From the NCBI GenBank assembly GCA_963575745.1, contig CAUYUJ010014258.1, positions 106,001 to 170,000 on the forward strand: a DNA stretch of 64,000 nucleotides, read 5' to 3'. Both the position numbers and the translations under genes were made by a program. This DNA is from Prorocentrum cordatum (lineage: Eukaryota > Sar > Dinophyceae > Prorocentrales > Prorocentraceae). The notes below the pieces were generated by a model that was not told the DNA's origin, searched no databases, and saw only the letters and a program-made list of their open reading frames with translations. This document shows positions 18,851-29,912 of this stretch, one piece after another. Numbering within the stretch: the stretch's first letter is position 1; every line of letters begins with the position of its first letter.

Positions 18851-19315
18851 TTATGTTTTTTCGTTTTGCAGATCTCGAGCTCTCTGGGAGATCATGTTGG
18901 GGCCTCTTGTGGCCATAGTGGGCCCGTAGTCGAATAGTCGAAGCCTCGATGCCAATCTTGGGCTATCTTGGGCGGCTTGGGGAGCCATTGAATCTATTAT
19001 GTGACCTCATGGGGGGCCCGGCTGCCCATTTTAGGTTCCTGTGTCAAGAGGGATTATGTGCGATCCCGTGGGAGGCGCATGAGCTGGGATGTGACCGTCA
19101 GAAACTTGACACGCCCATTCACCCTTGGCAGTGCTGGGGTCGTCGGACTCCTCCTGAGCTTGAAGCTCGGGGGGAGAGGGAGACGAACCGCGTTGCATGC
19201 TATAGTCGCAACTGAGATCCGTAAGCCACGGCATATCGCCCGCTTTTTCCTGGAATGATGGCCTATCTCGCCGCGGTCTCGCGAATTATGTAGGCTTTCT
19301 GGAGTTGCGCACCTC
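18851..19315. other. Unassigned unique sequence
   Basis: No repeat or supported gene. Short frames on both strands only. A few CTTGGGG-like words occur near 18890-18975. Confidence 0.4.
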
Positions 19316-19359
19316 ATGAACGATTTATCTACCTTTACGGTACGGCTTTACATGGGGAG

Positions 19360-19576
19360 TGATGAGGCTGGCGATGATTTTGATGCTGGTGGAGAAAATG
19401 TAGGTGAGGACGAGGATGATGACGATGATGATTATGATTATGATGATGATGGTTGCGATTCTGATTATGAATATGATGACGAGGTTCACGATGCTGATGA
19501 TGCTGATGCTGATTATGGTGGTGATGCTGATGACGTCGATGATGATGCTGGTGATGATGATGATGATGATGACGAC

Positions 19577-19634
<58 letters not shown>

Positions 19635-19850
19635 GTGACGATGATCAAGATGATGATGGATATGATGATGGCGATGGTGACGATGATGATGCTGATGATG
19701 ATTTGATGGTGTTGATGGTGTTGATGGTACTGTTGATGATGATGCTGCTGCTGATGATGATGATGATATTGATGATGATGCTGCTGCTGCTGCTGATGCT
19801 GATGATGATCCTGAGGATAAGGGTGAGGATGAAGATGATGCTGATGTGTG
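19360..19850. repeat. GAT/GCT microsatellite, ~490 bp
   Basis: GAT array with frequent GCT, GAC and GTT variants, purest at 19550-19635. The Asp-rich (plus) and Ile/His-rich (minus) frames are artefacts. Confidence 0.95.
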
Positions 19851-19857
19851 CAGCTAC

Positions 19858-20158
19858 GTGGTTTAGTATAGGAATCGGGTACCGCGTGCAGTTGTCGACT
19901 CTGGAGTCCTTCTGGCTCGAGGGGGCCAGAGCTTTTGAGCCACCTCTGAACTTCCATCCTCGGGAGACTCTCTTGCTTCAGCTCGTGAAGCATCTCCAGG
20001 GGCACCGCTCAGCCCTGCGGACGGCACCCTCCGACCGCTCCGGAGCCGGGGCTGCCCCTCGGGCCTGCCGAGGTGGAGCCCCCGCCCGTGCCTGGCACAG
20101 GTTCCGTCGCAGAGCGTTGCAGTTCCCCGCCATGTCCCTGGCATGCTTCTGCAAGTAG
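19858..20158 (+). CDS. Possible coding segment after GAT array, unknown
   Basis: The frame of the GAT array stays open for about 100 codons of mixed composition (STLESFWLEGARAFEPP, HPRETLLLQLVKHLQG) to a TAG. A minus frame is also open here. It could be an exon fused by chance to the array. No family is recognised and no splice context is convincing. Confidence 0.2.
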
Positions 20159-20184
20159 CACGCCCAGAACATGCTGTAAACTAA

Positions 20185-20780
20185 TGCATACATACATACG
20201 TACCTACCTACCTACCTACATCCATACATCCATACATACATACATACATACATACATGCATGCATGCATGCATGCATGCATACATACACACATACACACA
20301 TACACACATGCACACAAACATACATACATACATACATACATACATACATACATACATACATACATACACACAGGCATCCATACATACATACATACATCAC
20401 ATACATGCATGCATGCATGCATGCATACATACATACATATACACACATGCACATATACATACACATACATACATATACATACATATACATACATACATAC
20501 ATACATACATGCATGCATGCATGCATGCATGTATACATACATACATACATACATACATACATACATACATACATACATACATACACACACATACATACAT
20601 ACATACATACATACATACATACATCCATACATACATACATACATACATACATACATACATACATACATACATACATACATACATACATACATACATACAT
20701 ACATACATACATACATTCATACACACATACATACATACATACATACATACATGCATACATACATACATACATACAAACAC
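20185..20780. repeat. TACA tetranucleotide array, ~600 bp
   Basis: Long TACA array with internal TGCA blocks (three similar GCATGCATGCATGCATGCAT islands near 20256, 20405 and 20510) and ACAC variants. The spacing of the islands suggests a larger unit of about 110-150 bp was duplicated. Confidence 0.95.
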
Positions 20781-20830
20781 CATACGTATATATATATATA
20801 TACATGTATACGTATATATATATATATATA
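20781..20830. repeat. TA/TG alternating tract
   Basis: Two TATATA runs around a CATGTATACG core; together they form an imperfect palindrome. Confidence 0.85.
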
Positions 20831-20864
20831 GATGTATCGGTCTCGATGTATAAGCAGTGCATGT

Positions 20865-21271
20865 GTCGAAATGCCTCCGCCCGAGCCGGTCGTCCTGCGG
20901 CCCTCCCCTCCCGCGCTCCTGCCCCTCCCCCCCCTCGTCCCGCGGGCCCACTCATTCGCATCCCTCGCGCCCCGTCGTTCGCTGACCGCTTGCTGGAGCA
21001 GGCTCGCCGCCGAGAAGAACACGTGTGTGGAAGTACCTGGCAAGCAAACCGCGCCCGCCGCCTTTTTGATTTGAACGCAGGGGGACCTGAGCGGACTTGT
21101 CTGATCGTCTGCTTCGGACTCGCGCCGCATTCCACCCGTTCGTTTCGACACTCCGTGCGCTGGGATCTCGCTGGCGCGCTTGAGGCTGTGCTGCCGACCT
21201 TGGGAGCGGATCCGCGCTTCCAGACTGGCGGCGATCGCTGCTCGAAGGGACCCGCTCGTCTTTTTACATGA
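20865..21271 (+). CDS. Possible coding region, unknown
   Basis: Non-repetitive plus frame (FADRLLEQARRREEHVCGS, DLAGALEAVLPTLGADPRF) that is continuous with the TACA array frame upstream. The protein-like part starts near 20930. GC-rich DNA with long frames on both strands weakens the case. No domain recognised. Confidence 0.22.
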
Positions 21272-21460
21272 TCTTCCAGTACGCGACGCGCGCAAGGACT
21301 TCTCGAACGAGGCCTGCTTTGGTTATTCCGCCGATTGGCGTGGCGAAGTGGGGCCCGCCTCGGGGGAGCTTGAGAGCACATGCTACGCGGCGGAGGAGGC
21401 TTGCACGGCATACGTCGACGCAAGAGCGAAACACAGTTGACCGAGTCTTCCTAATACCTG

Positions 21461-22003
21461 GTGGTGACCCTCATGGGAGAGCCCAGAAGGGCGTTGCCAA
21501 CCCCGCGCGTCGGAATCGCTGCGCCTCCCAAACGAGGCTGGCGCTTTGCACGACGTGGTGGCACAACGGGCCGCAGCAGCTCTGCGGAAGGAGGGGACAA
21601 AGGCCGATGCAGCAGCTGGCCGTCATTCCCAAACAGCAAACCGATGTTCAAGGGCGGAGGCAGTCAGCATCCAGATGATTCGCCGAAGCTGGCAAAATCG
21701 GGGTACCGCGCAGCAGTTCAGGCCGCGGTTCAAACGACGAGCACCATGCGACAATGGACCGAACGAGGAAGTCAAATCTCAGTGCGATCTGGCGACGAAG
21801 ATCGCACCGATCACTTGCTATTTCTCGAGAAGGTGAGTTCGGCGATGGGCAACTATTCTTGCGACTTTGAGGCAACAAAGCCTGTCATGAACATCAACAA
21901 ACAACCGCAGGGATGCAGAAGTTGGCAGACCCTGGTCCAACTGTTTGCAAAAAGGCGCGAGAATCCAGTCTGGCTTGGTAGCGGCGATACATCAAAAGGC
22001 TAA
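21461..22003 (+). CDS. Possible ORF, 180 codons, unknown product
   Basis: The frame opens with Met at 21461 and closes with TAA. Composition is balanced with no simple repeats: an Arg/Gly-rich basic first third, then polar, charged and aromatic residues (MRQWTERGSQISVRSGDEDR, SCDFEATKPVMNINKQPQGC). It sits in the longest repeat-free stretch between 20.9 and 22.5 kb. There is no signal peptide or membrane segment that I can see. I recognise no family. It may be an exon, since dinoflagellate genes are often split. Confidence 0.4.
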   Translation: MVTLMGEPRRALPTPRVGIAAPPKRGWRFARRGGTTGRSSSAEGGDKGRCSSWPSFPNSKPMFKGGGSQHPDDSPKLAKSGYRAAVQAAVQTTSTMRQWTERGSQISVRSGDEDRTDHLLFLEKVSSAMGNYSCDFEATKPVMNINKQPQGCRSWQTLVQLFAKRRENPVWLGSGDTSKG

Positions 22004-22495
22004 ATGTGTGGTCGCGCTCCTGGTTCGGGTCATCAAACGTAATCGGAACGCTGCCGTCTAAATGGGCCACCATGGGGTTTCCGAGTGTTCCGCCTTGCCG
22101 TGACATTGTCGTTGTCGTCGTTGTCGGCCTTACCGTCTCCTCGACCACCTTCTGCATTATCTTCCGATTCTTCTTGTCACCATTTCACCACTCGTTGTCG
22201 TATCCGCTGTTTTGGTGTTTTGGTGCAAGCACAACTTGTGGTCATTTTACCCCAGCCTTGTATGCATGTTTGACTCGCATCATGAAAATGACTAGATGTA
22301 GCATGCTTGTGTCCTGCCAGCGTAAGCGTTGACTTCGAATTCAAGCAGCTGCTTCGCCGCCTGGAGCCAGAGCGCCTCTGCTTAGAAGTCCAATTTGGCT
22401 GCCGCGCATATCCGCCACCGCGCATGGGAAAACGTCGCCTCAGGGGGGAAAGCAGCGCGCAAACATCTCAACCAGTGAGCCTTCGAGGGTATGGC
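22004..22495. other. Unassigned unique sequence
   Basis: Contains a GTCGTTGTCGTCG short run near 22107. No supported gene. Confidence 0.4.
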
Positions 22496-22499
22496 CGCT

Positions 22500-22865
22500 C
22501 ATGTGGCCCAACATTCGGACCCGTGTTAGGGCCATCTCGCGGCCGCCTTTGGGGGCCTTCTTTGGGCCCTCTTGGGGGCTCTGTGGGGGCCCTCTCTGGG
22601 CCTCGTGGAAGCGTCTCGGCGTCCCCAGGGGATCTGGCGGCCCATTTGGAAAGTCTCGGGGCCCTCTGGGTTGGCTATGGGGGGCATTTGGGGGCGGTCT
22701 TGGGCAGAATCGGAGCCGTCTCGGCTCCGTCTTGGCAGACGGCTCGGGGTGCCTGTGGGCCATCTTGCGGCCACGTCAGGTGTACCTTGGGCCGCCTGGG
22801 GGTGTGTCTTGGGGGCCTCCTGGGCCTTCCAGGAGTCATCTGGGGCCGACCCTGACGCCACGGGG
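22500..22865. repeat. Degenerate CTTGGGGCC-type array
   Basis: Imperfect units such as GGGGGCCTTCTTTGGGCCC and GGGCCGCCTGGGG. Same class as 10330-10680. Confidence 0.75.
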
Positions 22866-23094
22866 TAAGGTACGACAAGCAAGGCCAGCGCGTGGGCCCC
22901 AACCCGCAGCGTCGTGTAGTGAGATGCGCGCGGGCCTCGAAGCGGGGAGAGCCCTGCGCCCTCGGCACCCTTCGGAGCGAGGAGGGCCCCCTTTCGCGTG
23001 CTCGGCCCCCCCCTGCGCGTGGTGGTGCCCGACGCGTGGAGCCCCGTGTGCGGAGCCTCGGCTCGTGCTCACACATGTTGCCGTGCACTTCCAC

Positions 23095-23274
23095 CACAGT
23101 CGGGGCGCTGAAGAAGGAACCCTTCTCGTTGGGGAGGGGCTCCGTGTTCCCTCATTGTTTTGCAGCTTGCCTGCGGTTTTCCTTAGGTTTTCGATGGGAA
23201 TCAAAGCTTGTCTCGTGGAAACATGGGGCCCCGTTCCTCATTGAGGGCTCCTTGGGCCAGCGCCTCGACTCTAC
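23095..23274 (+). mobile_element. MITE, TACAGTCGG family A, copy 3
   Basis: 180 bp from CACAGTCGGGGCGCTGAAG to CAGCGCCTCGACTCTA. Both terminal TAs have changed. AAGGAACCC and AGGGCTCCTT inner ends remain. The body matches the copy at 17838 in order (GGGGAGGGGCTCCGTG, TTTTCCTTAGGTTTTCGAT). Confidence 0.85.
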
Positions 23275-23329
23275 CTGCCCCTCGGTGTGCGCACGAGAAG
23301 TCCTTCCTGGCCCGCGTGTGGCTCCCCGC

Positions 23330-23765
23330 CCCCTCGGCCCCTCTGCGCCCCCTCTGCGCCCAGGCGCGCCTCCTCCTCCTCGCCCTCCTCCTCCTCCTCC
23401 TCCTCCTCCTCCTCCTCCTCCTCCTCCTCCTCCTCCTCCTCCTCCTCCTCCTCCTCCTGTGGAACAGTGAAGGCGTGTCTCGTCCCCTCGGCCCCTCTGC
23501 GCCCCCTCTGCGCCCAGGCGCGCCTCCTCCTCCTCGCCCTCCTCCCTTGCGTCCCGAGGCGCCCCGCCGCTGCCCGACCGCCGTCCGGGCGCCCTGCGGC
23601 CGCCGACAGAAAAGGTGCGCGGGGCCTCGAGGCCGAGACACGCCTTCACTGTTCCGCAGGAGGAGGAGGAGGAGGAGGAGGAGGAGGAGGAGGAGGAGGA
23701 GGAGGAGGAGGAGGAGAGGGAGGAGGAGGGGAGGAGGAGGAGGAGGAGGAGGAGGGGGGGGGGGA

Positions 23766-23797
<32 letters not shown>

Positions 23798-23845
23798 GAG
23801 GAGGAGGAGGAGGAGGAGGAGGAGGAGGAGGAGCACATGCTGAAA
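23330..23845. repeat. Long hairpin: TCC array, inverted flanks, GGA array
   Basis: The order is a 63 bp direct repeat (TCGGCCCCTCTGCGCCCCCT.. at about 23334 and 23486), a TCC array (23380-23457), GGAACAGTGAAGGCGTGTCT (23461), a GC-rich middle, then AGACACGCCTTCACTGTTCC (23637) and a GGA array (23659-23833). The inverted 24-base flanks plus the complementary arrays can fold into a hairpin with arms of about 100 bases. Confidence 0.85.
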
Positions 23846-24344
23846 CCCGAAGCCCAGAAATCCAGTCGGGAGTCGGAGCCTGTGGCCACCAGTGCCAGTG
23901 GGCGGGGGAGAGTTGTGCAGCGGGCGCATCGAACACGAAGCCGGCCTGCCCGCAGGTGCCCCGCAAATATTTGCTCTCCCCCTTTGGCCGGGGTGGCCCA
24001 AAGAAGCCCTGGAGCACCTCAGGAAGTGCAGAACTAGATGGCGAACGTGCCCCAGGATTTGTTATGGCAGAATTTATTGTCGCGCGTGTCTACTGCAGGC
24101 AGTCTGCATAGGGATCCAAGCGGACACTGGCAAGTGCGGCAGATAGGGCCAGTGCGAAGGGGCGCCACAGGGATCCCTAGGAAGCCCCAACCGATAAAGA
24201 TCCAAAGGACCACCTGTACTTGCGGCAAGCTGGGCCCAGCTTTCGCAGCACAAAGTAGAATAATAGCCCCTCAGAGCAAGGACTGCTTGGAGAGCAAATT
24301 CGAACGCAAACGCCAATTGGATTTGAGGATGAGTCCTTCGTGTA

Positions 24345-24510
24345 ACCATCTTGCAGCTTCTTGTGGCCTCTCCGGGCCATTTTGGGACTGCTTGAGGCTG
24401 TCCTGGAGCAGACTTGGACCATCTTGGAGCTATCTTGGGCCGTCTTGGGCCATCCTGGAGCCATCGTGGGGCTATTTGGCATTATCGGCAGGGCCCTGGG
24501 GCCCGGTGCG
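24345..24510. repeat. Degenerate CTTGGGGCC-type array
   Basis: Units such as CATCTTGGAGC, CGTCTTGGGC and CATCGTGGGGC. Confidence 0.65.
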
Positions 24511-24930
24511 CGGTCCGATCATTCCCTGGGGGTGGGGTGGGGGGAAAGGGGGTGATTCACGGGTGCTGCCGTGCCACCAGCGGGGGTCGGTCCCTTGCAT
24601 TGTCGACGACCTCCCAGAGCATGGCCAGACAGTCTGACGTGCATGTTGCGCCGCAGGCGCCGTGGCGGAATGCTTCATCGTTGCCAGTAGCCTGGGCTGC
24701 CACATGGGGCGGGATATTTAGGCAACTCGTGGTGGCCTCGCTGACTGATCGGTGGAGTTCACAGTGCTCGAAACATCGCTTGCTTTGATTAGTCGAGCGC
24801 TGTTTTTTGTCCTGCTGATGGTATGTGCTGCTGCTGCTCAGTGCCATCCGACGTCTTGGCCATGATCGCCTGCCCTTTCACCCTCCAACTAATTAGGTGA
24901 GTACTCGCACTCGCCCTTGCCGTCGTCCTT
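24511..24930. other. Unassigned unique sequence
   Basis: No clear feature. A CTGCTGCTGCT run lies near 24826. Confidence 0.4.
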
Positions 24931-24996
24931 GGCCTCGGCATCCTCCTGCTCCTGCTCCTCCTACTCCCCCTCCTTTTGCCCCTCCTCCTCGTCATC

Positions 24997-25228
24997 CTAG
25001 AAGCGCTCGACAAGTTCGTTGAACTGCTTGCGCTCCATTTCGTCAAGGTCGATCCCTTCGACATCAAGGGCGACGCCAACTTCAGTGAGTGCAAACACCT
25101 CTGAGGCGAAGTATCCTTGTCAGTCTCGATCGTCCCGCTCAAGCCTTGCCGCCGGAGACGAGATCTGGCCGCGTACGAGCCGCTCGCGGTCACAGCTGTT
25201 CTTCTTCTCCAAGATCTTCGCTGGACAT
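24997..25228 (-). pseudogene. Exon-like segment with internal stop, unknown protein
   Basis: On the minus strand about 77 codons read as a normal soluble protein: KILEKKNSCDRERLVRGQIS, then an in-frame TGA at 25120-25122, then EVFALTEVGVALDVEGIDLD and EMERKQFNELVERF and a TAG at 24997-24999. A GATGTCCAG acceptor-like sequence lies at the upstream edge. Regular hydrophobic spacing suggests helices. After the TAG an acidic Asp/Glu-rich frame continues to a second TAG, so the first may be the true end or a further break. I do not recognise the family. Confidence 0.45.
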
Positions 25229-26040
25229 CCGCAGCCGGACTTTCCAGACCCTCACTCTGTACAGCAGGCTGCCCCTCAGTGCCCATCTGGATGCCAATAC
25301 CCGCTGGCCTTTCCCAGGGCCCTGGGCGATGTGCGCGCGTGCGTGGCACGCGCCGACTGCACGGTGCCAGCGCCCACGGGCGCTCCGCGCCAGACCAGCC
25401 TCGGAGGTCCGCACCCGCGCTTGGGTGCCGCCGTTGGGGCCGTCGTGCTCGCGCGCGGCCGCCCCGCGTGCCTGGCACGCACGCCGCGGGCGCAGCCCCC
25501 TGTCCCGATCGCCCTCCCATCGGCGGCGGCCTGGCGATGCCCGCGCGAGGTGGCCCCGTCCTCTGCGAGGCCACGCGCGGCGCACGCGAGGCCTGGTCCC
25601 CCGCTGCAGCCCACGGCCCGATGCCGGCTCGGGCTCAGGGGCTCACGGGCCCACGGTAGCTTCTCCCCGTCCAGCCGAGATGGGAGCAGTGCGCGGCGCC
25701 CGGTGCATCTCGCGGACTCGGTTCGCGGTGCTTGGGCCAGAGCCTCGCACGGGGCGGCTGCGAGCCGCGAGCTCCGCCGCGGCGGTCGCGTCGTGGTTTT
25801 TCCCGCGCGCAGCCAGCTCGGCCAGAACCGCCGAGTAGAGCACAGCGTGGAGCGCTGGCAGACGCCTGATCGCTCCTGCCAGCGGCGGCCGCCCAGCCTG
25901 CCAACCTGTTGCCAGTCACTCCACACGCCCTGATCCCTGACCAGCCGCCTGCGTAACTGGTGAGACGCAGGTGCCGAGGAGAGCTCTGCGAGCACCCCAG
26001 CCTGACTGCACAGGCGTCGGCTGAGGAGGATGCAGCTTTC
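25229..26040. other. GC-rich region with overlapping open frames
   Basis: Open frames on both strands overlap for several hundred bases, rich in Arg, Ala, Pro and Gly. None shows a domain. GC-rich DNA alone explains such openness. Confidence 0.4.
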
Positions 26041-26044
26041 ACGC

Positions 26045-27290
26045 CATCGGCAACGAGACTCGAACGCCCTCCCCCTTCCCTCCTTCCCTCCGTCCTTTTC
26101 CCACTCTCTTCCCCTCGTCTTTCTTCCTCCCACCTCCTCCTCCCAACTTCTCCTGCTCTTCCTCCTCATCTTCCTTGCTCCCGCGCCCTCCTCCCGCCTC
26201 ATTCCCCGCGTCTTCTTCTCCTTCTCCTCCTTCCACTCCTCCCTCGTCCTGATCCTCTTCCTGCCGCTCATTCTTCCTCCCTGCTCCTGACGCGGATCCT
26301 TCTGCTCTGAGCAGCTGCTGGGTCACTATGCTTCCATTATTGCGTTGGCGCGACCGCTTGTTGCCTCCTGGCGGCTCTTTCTCCTCCTCCTCCTCATCTT
26401 CCGCCACCTCCTCCCCATCCTCCCGTTTCTCCTCCTCCTTCTCTTCCTCCTCATCTTTTCTTCTTCCTCCTCCTCCTCTTCCTCCTCCTCCTCCTCCCCC
26501 TCCTCCTCATCCTCCTCTTCATCATCCTCCTCCTTCTCCTCCTCCTCCTCCTCGTCGTCCTCCCCCTCCTCCTCCCCTCCTCCTCCTCCTCCTCCCCCCT
26601 CCTCCTCCTCCTCCTCTCTCTTCCTTTCTCCCCCTATCCTCCACTCATCCCTCCTCCACCTCCTCCTCCTCCTCCTCCTCCCTCCTCCTCCTCCTCCTCC
26701 CCTCCTCCCTCCTCCTCCTCCTCCTCCTCCTCCTCCTCCTCTCCTCTTCTTCATCCTCCTCTTTCTCCGTCGTCGTCGTCCGTCGTCCTCCTCCCTCCTC
26801 CTCCTCCTCCTCTCCTCCTCCCACCTCCTCCTCTCTTCTCTTCCTCCTATCCTCCTCCTCCCTCCTCCTCCTCCTGTTTCTTCTTCTCCTCCTCCTCCTC
26901 CTCCTCCCCTCCTCCTCTTCTCCTCTTCCTTATCCTCCTCCTCCTCCGCCGCCCCTCCTCTTCCTCCTCCTTCTCGTCCTATTTCCTCCTCCTCCTCCCT
27001 CCTCCTCCCTCCTCCTCTTCCTTCTCCTCCTCCTCCTCCTCCCCTCCTCCTCCTCCTCCTCCTCCTCCTCCTCCTCCTCCCCTCCTCCCCCTCCCCCTCC
27101 TCCCCCTCCTCTTCTTCCTCCTCCTCTCTCATTTTTCCTCCTCCTCCGCCTCCTCGTCCTCCTCTTCCCTCCTCTGACTCCTCCTCCTCCTCCTCCTCTT
27201 CTTCTTCTTCATCCTCCTCCTCCTCCCCCTCCTCCTCCTCCTCCTCCTCCTCCTCCTCCTCCTCCCTCTCCGTCCTCTTTGCCGTCGTGG
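26045..27290. repeat. TCC/TTC polypyrimidine tract, ~1.25 kb
   Basis: The longest one-strand pyrimidine tract in the window, a degenerate TCC array with TCTTCC, CCTCCC and GTCGTC variants. It is interrupted by a short mixed block at about 26270-26375. Frames of over 400 codons on both strands are artefacts. Mirror symmetry makes intramolecular triplex plausible. Confidence 0.95.
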
Positions 27291-27484
27291 CTAGACCTGC
27301 CCTGCTTCTCCTCCGCAGCGGGGCATGCCTCGAGGCGCCCAGCGCGCGCGCGCGCCCGCCAGCGCAATGGGCGCGGGCTCCGGCGGCCTGGCCGCCTGCA
27401 GCGCCCAGAGGTCGTGGCCGCGCCGCGGGTAGCGACGTCGTCGTCGCCAATCGCTGTCGACGCCTGCAGCGGCCAGAGGCACAG
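27291..27484. other. GC-rich spacer between opposite arrays
   Basis: About 190 bases of unique GC-rich DNA, including a GCGCGCGCGC run near 27340, separating TCC (left) from GGA (right). The opposed arrays could pair as a large imperfect hairpin around this block. Confidence 0.6.
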
Positions 27485-28032
27485 TGGACGGAGGAGGAGG
27501 AGGAGGAGGAGGAGGAGGAGGAGGAGGAGGAGGAGGAGGAGGAGGAGGAGGAGGAGGAGGAGGAGGAGGAGGAGGAGGAGGATGAGGATGAGGATGAGGA
27601 TGAGGATAAGGATGATGATGATGATGATGAGGAGGAGGAGGAGGATGAGCACATGCTGATGACGATACCGATGATGGTGATGACCATGACGATGACGATG
27701 GCGATGACCATGATGACGATGCTGCTGATTATGATGATGCTGATTCTTATGATGATGAAATTAGGATGAGGATGATGATTCTGATGATGCTGATGGTGAC
27801 GATGGTGATGACGATGCTGATGATGACGACGATGATGATTTGATGCTGGTGCTGATGCTGATTATGACGATGCTGATGATGCTGATGCTGCTGCTGATGA
27901 TGATTCTGATGCTGATGCTGCTGATGATGATGCTGATGACGATGCTGATTACGACGATGATGCTGATGCTGATGCAGACGCTGCGGCTGATGCTTTTGAT
28001 GACTATGATGCTGCTGCTGCTGCTGATGCTGC

Positions 28033-28116
<84 letters not shown>

Positions 28117-28208
28117 CTATGAAGCTGCTGTTGCTGCTGATGATGCTGATGATGCTGATTCTGCTGCTGCTGCTGATAGCGATGACGATGACGATGATGA
28201 TGATGCTA

Positions 28209-28265
<57 letters not shown>

Positions 28266-28287
28266 CTGCTCTGATGATGATGATGAC

Positions 28288-28330
<43 letters not shown>

Positions 28331-28640
28331 CTGCTGCTGCTGCTGCTCCTGCTGATGATGGTTACAGCGATTCTGGTTTTGATGATTCTGAGGCTATGGT
28401 GATTATGAGCGATGATACATGTTGATGATTATGACGACGGTGATGCTGATGATGATTGTGATTCTGATGATGCTGCTGTTGATGCTGCTGCTGCTGATGA
28501 TGATACTGATGATGATGCTGATGATGACGATGATGATGATGACGATGCTGCTGCTGCTGATGATGATGATGCTTATGCTGATGTTGATTATGAGGATTAT
28601 GATGCTGATGCTGATGCTGGTGCTGCTGCTGTTGCTGCTG
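27485..28640. repeat. GGA then GAT/GCT microsatellite, ~1.15 kb
   Basis: GGA (27490-27580) passes through GATGAG into GAT with many GCT, GAC and GGT variants. The purest GAT blocks lie at 28030-28115 and 28205-28265. Confidence 0.95.
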
Positions 28641-28765
28641 CTGATGATGATGATGAGGAGGAGGAGGAGCAGGAGGATGAGGAGGAGGCGGATTAGGAGG
28701 ACGAGGAGAAGGAGGAGGAGGAGGAGGAGGAGGAGGAGGAGGAGGAGGAGGAGGAGGAGGAGGAT
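28641..28765. repeat. GGA microsatellite
   Basis: GAT array turns again into GGA; pure from about 28705. Confidence 0.93.
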
Positions 28766-29580
28766 CGCCCAGCGGCCCAGGGGACGGGGATAAGTGACAG
28801 GCAGCCAGAGCCGCAAGCTCGAGGTGGGCGAGGAGGGACCCACGAGCTGTGCAGAGCCCCCAGAACTCCCCAAAGCCCTCACAGCCCCGCCTGCGGTGAG
28901 GGACTTTGCCGTAGCGTGTCGCTGCGCCAGTTCTGGCCCACCACGCCTCGACGCGACACGCTAACCGCGTCCCGGTCGCTGGGCGACAACGTCCCGAGAT
29001 CTTCCCAGCTTCCTGCCCCGCGGAGCGGAGCGACGCACTGTCAGCTTGCGGGGCGTAGCGTGTCGCTTGGGCTGCCGCCGCGACGCGCTATGCGAAAGCT
29101 CCTGGCCGTAGCCCCTTCCCTCCTACTCAGGCCACCTCGCCTTCCAGCAGTATGAGAAGAGAGGAGACAAGCCCGAGGTCCAGGCGGCGGGCGTGCGAGG
29201 AATAGCAGCTTTGCGCCGATCATCCTCGTATCTTTCTGCCGGGACGCGCGAGTGGTAAGTTTTGCTCCCGCCCCGCATCCTGACCCCCCCCCCCCGGAGG
29301 TGGAGGTCCCCGGAGGTCCCCGGAGGCCTCCAGAGGCTTCCGGAGGAGCTCGTGGAGGCCCGGCAGGGGCCGAAAAGGTCCGAGCACCTCCCCCTCGACT
29401 CGAGGGTCGAGGGCAGAGCTTCGCACGCGCGAGCGCCTCGGCCCCCCACCACTTTCTCCGCGCCCTCGCGTCGGCCCCCGCGGGCTCGCCACTCCGAGGC
29501 TTGGCGGCTTCCGCTCCTCTGACTCCCGCCACTGCTCAGTGGCGCTCTTGACTCGGACTCGACTTCGGCTTTGACCCTTC
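28766..29580. other. GC-rich unassigned region
   Basis: Carries AGCGTGTCGC near 28913 and 29056 and its complement GCGACACGCT near 28954, a short local inverted/direct set. Long Pro/Ala/Gly/Arg frames on both strands show no recognisable domain. Confidence 0.4.
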
Positions 29581-29912
29581 TCCCTCCTCCTCCTCCTCCG
29601 CCTCCTCCTTCTCCGCTGCTCCTTCCCCCCATCCTCCTCCTGCTCCTGCCCGTCCTATCTTTCTCGCCTCTCTCCACAAGGATGGGGCAGAAGGAAGAGG
29701 GGAGCCACCCCCGCGCCACGCGGATTTTTCCCACTTGCCGCCGGGTTGGAGGAGGCGGGGATCGCTTGCGGTTCTTGCTCTGTTGCCGTTTCCGCCGGGA
29801 GGGTGGAAACCCTTCTTCTCTGCTCGCCGTTGCCTCCTCCTCCTCCTCCTCCTCCTTTCTCCTCCTTTCTCCTCCTCCTCTTCCTTCTCCTCCCCCTCCC
29901 TCCGTGCTGTTT
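29581..29912. repeat. Two TCC tracts around a unique block
   Basis: TCC-rich at 29581-29665 and 29832-29912, with a 165-base unique block between. Confidence 0.85.

Noticed and set aside
20212-21423. 403-codon minus frame and matching plus frames
   Set aside because: Mostly the TACA array (Tyr-Val-Cys-Met and Ile-His-Thr-Tyr runs).
26039-26075. tRNA-like GTTCGAGTCTC on the minus strand
   Set aside because: The expected five-pair T stem is not formed and no acceptor or anticodon arm is seen.
26328-27769. Open frames of over 400 codons on both strands
   Set aside because: They lie wholly in the TCC array and encode only Ser, Pro, Leu, Arg, Glu or Gly runs.
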